Below are positions 37,429-39,988 of a stretch of 39,988 nucleotides of DNA, piece by piece (the stretch's first letter is position 1; the number at the start of each line of letters is the position of its first letter). The notes under the pieces are model-generated. The model had not been told where the DNA came from. It was given only the letters and a program-made list of their open reading frames with translations, and made no database searches. This DNA is from Clostridiales bacterium (lineage in GTDB: Bacteria; Bacillota; Clostridia; Lachnospirales; Lachnospiraceae), in NCBI GenBank assembly GCA_029098165.1, contig JAQXNU010000081.1, positions 1 through 39,988 on the forward strand, in the 5' to 3' direction. The position numbers were made by a program, and so were the translations under genes.

Positions 37429-38108
37429 TATTCTATCCCTCCAACTGCCATAAGAAACAGACTCTCCAACGTCTCACCCTGTTTTAACTCTTCGTTACTC
37501 CAAACTCTTACGAGTTTCCCGTGCTTCATGATGATTCCACGATCACAGACACGCTCGATGTCATTTAAAATATGAGAATTCATCAGAATGGTCTTCCCTT
37601 GTTCTTTTAATCGGTTCAATAGGTTCATCATCTCGATTCGTCCTAAAGCATCCAATCCTGCCGTAGGCTCATCCAGAATCAGAAGACTTGGATTTCCAAG
37701 CATTGCCTGTGCCAACGCTAGACGTTGAAGCATTCCCTTGGAATAGTGCTTTACCTTTACAGAATCATTGCTTAATCCAACCAATTCAAGTAAATGTAAG
37801 ACTTCCGACTGACGTTTTTCTTTTGCGATGTTTTGAATTCCTGCGTAATACATTAGCACTTCCTGTCCTGTAAGAAATGGTGGGAAGTAAGGGGTCTCTG
37901 GAGAATAGCCAATGGTCACTCCTTTTTCTAATTGAATCAAGCCACTCTCTGGCTGAATTAAGCCAAGAATCATTTTTATGGTTGTCGTTTTCCCGGCGCC
38001 ATTGCTTCCTAACAGGGCAAATGCTTCTCCTTGGTTTACGCTGAAATCTAGGTGATCTACCACGCAATGGTTTTTATAGGATTTGACTAGTTGTTTGCAC
38101 TGTAGCAT
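37428..38108 (-). CDS. ABC transporter ATP-binding protein
   Basis: Walker A GSNGAGKTTTIKMILGL, signature YSKGMLQRLALAQAML, Walker B LLILDEPTAGLDALG. Confidence 0.97.
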   Translation of the reverse strand: MLQCKQLVKSYKNHCVVDHLDFSVNQGEAFALLGSNGAGKTTTIKMILGLIQPESGLIQLEKGVTIGYSPETPYFPPFLTGQEVLMYYAGIQNIAKEKRQSEVLHLLELVGLSNDSVKVKHYSKGMLQRLALAQAMLGNPSLLILDEPTAGLDALGRIEMMNLLNRLKEQGKTILMNSHILNDIERVCDRGIIMKHGKLVRVWSNEELKQGETLESLFLMAVGGIE

Positions 38109-38362
38109 TGAACTTACCTCCTTTTTTCTTTATTGTAGCGGGGTAAGATAAAGGAGGGATGAAGGGAAGTTAAAGATATTCTAAAGATGGGGTTGGATGA
38201 AAGGTGGAAGATAAGGACTAAGGTAGGACTAAACTTCTAATAATTATCTTAATTCACAAAAACGGTTAATTTTTATATAATATGGCATTCAATCCAAGAT
38301 GCAGTAGACGGATTTATAGGTGTCGGAAAAGTAAAATTGGCTTACAACTAAAATACACGAAG

Positions 38363-38395
38363 AAAAAGGCTATTCCTTCCTGGATTAGCCTTTTT
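38363..38395. terminator. Hairpin terminator
   Basis: AAAAAGGCTAattccttcctggatTAGCCTTTTT. Confidence 0.8.
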
Positions 38396-38456
38396 CAAAT
38401 CAATTATTCCAAAACTATACAGTTTCACACTAGATCAATACCAGTTACTATTTGAT

Positions 38457-39641
38457 TTATAGTTGTGCATGCTCTGATTGGAACTCTGAGTTTGAGTCAG
38501 TAAATATGAATGATTCCAATTCTTTCTCCATTAATTCTATTGCTTCCTTCATTCTTTTCGTCTGTTGTCCACACATTGAAACTGTTTCTCTTAATTGGTT
38601 AACGGTTGCTGCCGTTTCCTCAGTACTTGCAGCATTTTCTTCTGCTATAGTTGCTAAACTCGACGTTCTTACTCCTAAATCATCCTTTAGTTTTTCGAGA
38701 AATTGTGATTTTTCTTGTGTTTGATTAATCTCTTTAAATATTTGTTGTATTTCAACTAGAAGTTGTTCAAATAGTTTTCTATTTTCTTCTAATTTGTTAT
38801 TTTGCTCTTCAATAATATCAGACACATGATCAATTACTTCTACACTTTGATTCGAGTTATTTACGAGTTGCTGCATATTACTATGTATCCTATTTACCGA
38901 TTCTGACGATTGCTCTGCTAACTTACGAATTTCATCAGCAACTACTGCAAATCCTTTTCCTGTCTCACCAGCTCTTGCTGCTTCAATAGCTGCGTTCAAC
39001 GATAAAAGATTCGTCTGTTTTGCTATATTATTGATTATTTCTAAAACCCTGCTAATTTCTTCTACAGAATTATTTGTAGCATTTGCTTTCTCCTTAACTG
39101 TCGTAAAAGAATGATATGTGTCTTTTCCTATTCCGTATAATTTTTCTAACATATCTTGCGCTGTTTCACTATATTCCTTCATCCGTTTAGAGCAGTCCTT
39201 CATGCTTTCAACGCATTTTACATTTTCTTCAATTGCTTTTGCCATAGCTTCAATATTCTCTGTTGCTAATTGTGTCTCCTGTGCTTGTGAAGTTGCCCCT
39301 CCTGCAATCTCTTCTACTGCATAATTAACATCGATCATGTTTTTTTCGATTTCTAAAAAGGATTCAGAAAAACAATCTGTATTAATATTTAATGTAGTAC
39401 AAGTTTCTTTTATCTGACTAATGGTAATTTTTAAAGTTTCTACTACTTTATATAAAGATTGTGTGATTACTCCTATCTCATCTTTTCTCTTACAATATTT
39501 CTGTGGCATATCTACCTTAATTTTATTTTGGGATAACAAGTTCAAATTTTCATTTACTTTCTTTATTCCTCTTGTTATTCCTCTTAAAATGAAATATGCC
39601 ATTATGAAGACAATTATAAATACCACATCTGCATTAAGCAT
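38457..39641 (-). CDS. Methyl-accepting chemotaxis protein, apparently 5'-truncated (one TM, HAMP and signalling domain remain)
   Basis: [33 protein letters not shown]...[42 protein letters not shown]; upstream in-frame [36 protein letters not shown] without an evident start. Confidence 0.9.
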   Translation of the reverse strand: MLNADVVFIIVFIMAYFILRGITRGIKKVNENLNLLSQNKIKVDMPQKYCKRKDEIGVITQSLYKVVETLKITISQIKETCTTLNINTDCFSESFLEIEKNMIDVNYAVEEIAGGATSQAQETQLATENIEAMAKAIEENVKCVESMKDCSKRMKEYSETAQDMLEKLYGIGKDTYHSFTTVKEKANATNNSVEEISRVLEIINNIAKQTNLLSLNAAIEAARAGETGKGFAVVADEIRKLAEQSSESVNRIHSNMQQLVNNSNQSVEVIDHVSDIIEEQNNKLEENRKLFEQLLVEIQQIFKEINQTQEKSQFLEKLKDDLGVRTSSLATIAEENAASTEETAATVNQLRETVSMCGQQTKRMKEAIELMEKELESFIFTDSNSEFQSEHAQL

Positions 39642-39764
39642 GATTCGTTGCCTAGCAGAAGAGATATACTGTGCTACTTCTGAAGTAATTGTACCATTAC
39701 CAGCTAAACGTGCTATATTCCTCCTTTCACCAACTATTAATGCAATAAATCATCGACCGTACAT

Positions 39765-39798
39765 AAAAAAGCTGCAAAGTAGAATGTACTCTGCAGCC
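39765..39798 (-). terminator. Terminator downstream of the hexapeptide acyltransferase
   Basis: Minus: GGCTGCAGAGTACATTCTACTTTGCAGCTTTTTT. Confidence 0.85.
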
Positions 39799-39827
39799 GA
39801 ACGGTCATAAAAAGATATTATCTTTTC

Positions 39828-39988
39828 TTAGACTTCAAACTTTGAATCCCCGATCACACAGCCTTCTCCAATGTTGACGCCTGCTGCAATAACCACATTG
39901 CTGGCAATCCAACAGTTAGATCCTATGCTAATAGGCTTTCCATATTCATCATCATATATGGTTCCATCCTCTTTACATTTCATATTAC
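39828..39988 (-). CDS. Hexapeptide-repeat (left-handed beta-helix) acyltransferase, C-terminal part, runs off the right edge
   Basis: NMKCKEDGTIYDDEYGKPISIGSNCWIASNVVIAAGVNIGEGCVIGDSKFEV*. Confidence 0.8.
   Translation of the reverse strand, partial: NMKCKEDGTIYDDEYGKPISIGSNCWIASNVVIAAGVNIGEGCVIGDSKFEV

Overview
This window looks like a low-GC Firmicutes chromosome, probably a Lachnospiraceae/Clostridium phytofermentans-like organism; that placement is an inference from protein style and T-box leaders. Most of it is ordinary chromosomal content: a TrpB-like gene behind a Trp T-box, an AbgT transporter, GNAT acetyltransferases, a GH127 enzyme with an AraC regulator, a MATE transporter, YaaA, a peroxiredoxin, a membrane pyrophosphatase, a LacI-type sensor fused to GGDEF, a TetR/antiporter pair, a two-component/ABC/metallopeptidase cluster and an MCP. 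No CRISPR array, tRNA, rRNA or prophage was recognised. The best lead for something undescribed is the T-box-controlled MetRS-like protein at 11146-13119. By hand alignment its KMSKS loop, methionine pocket and anticodon-recognition residues have all diverged, and its leader shows no evident AUG specifier. Other points of interest are a multi-domain Pro/Gly-repeat protein (25558-27018), a superoxide reductase that has lost its desulforedoxin cysteines, an antiporter with an in-frame amber codon just after its best start, and a mosaic of gene fragments (DUF2828 joined to a histidine-kinase piece, macro domain, MATE, transposase). All homology calls are by eye; no searches were run.
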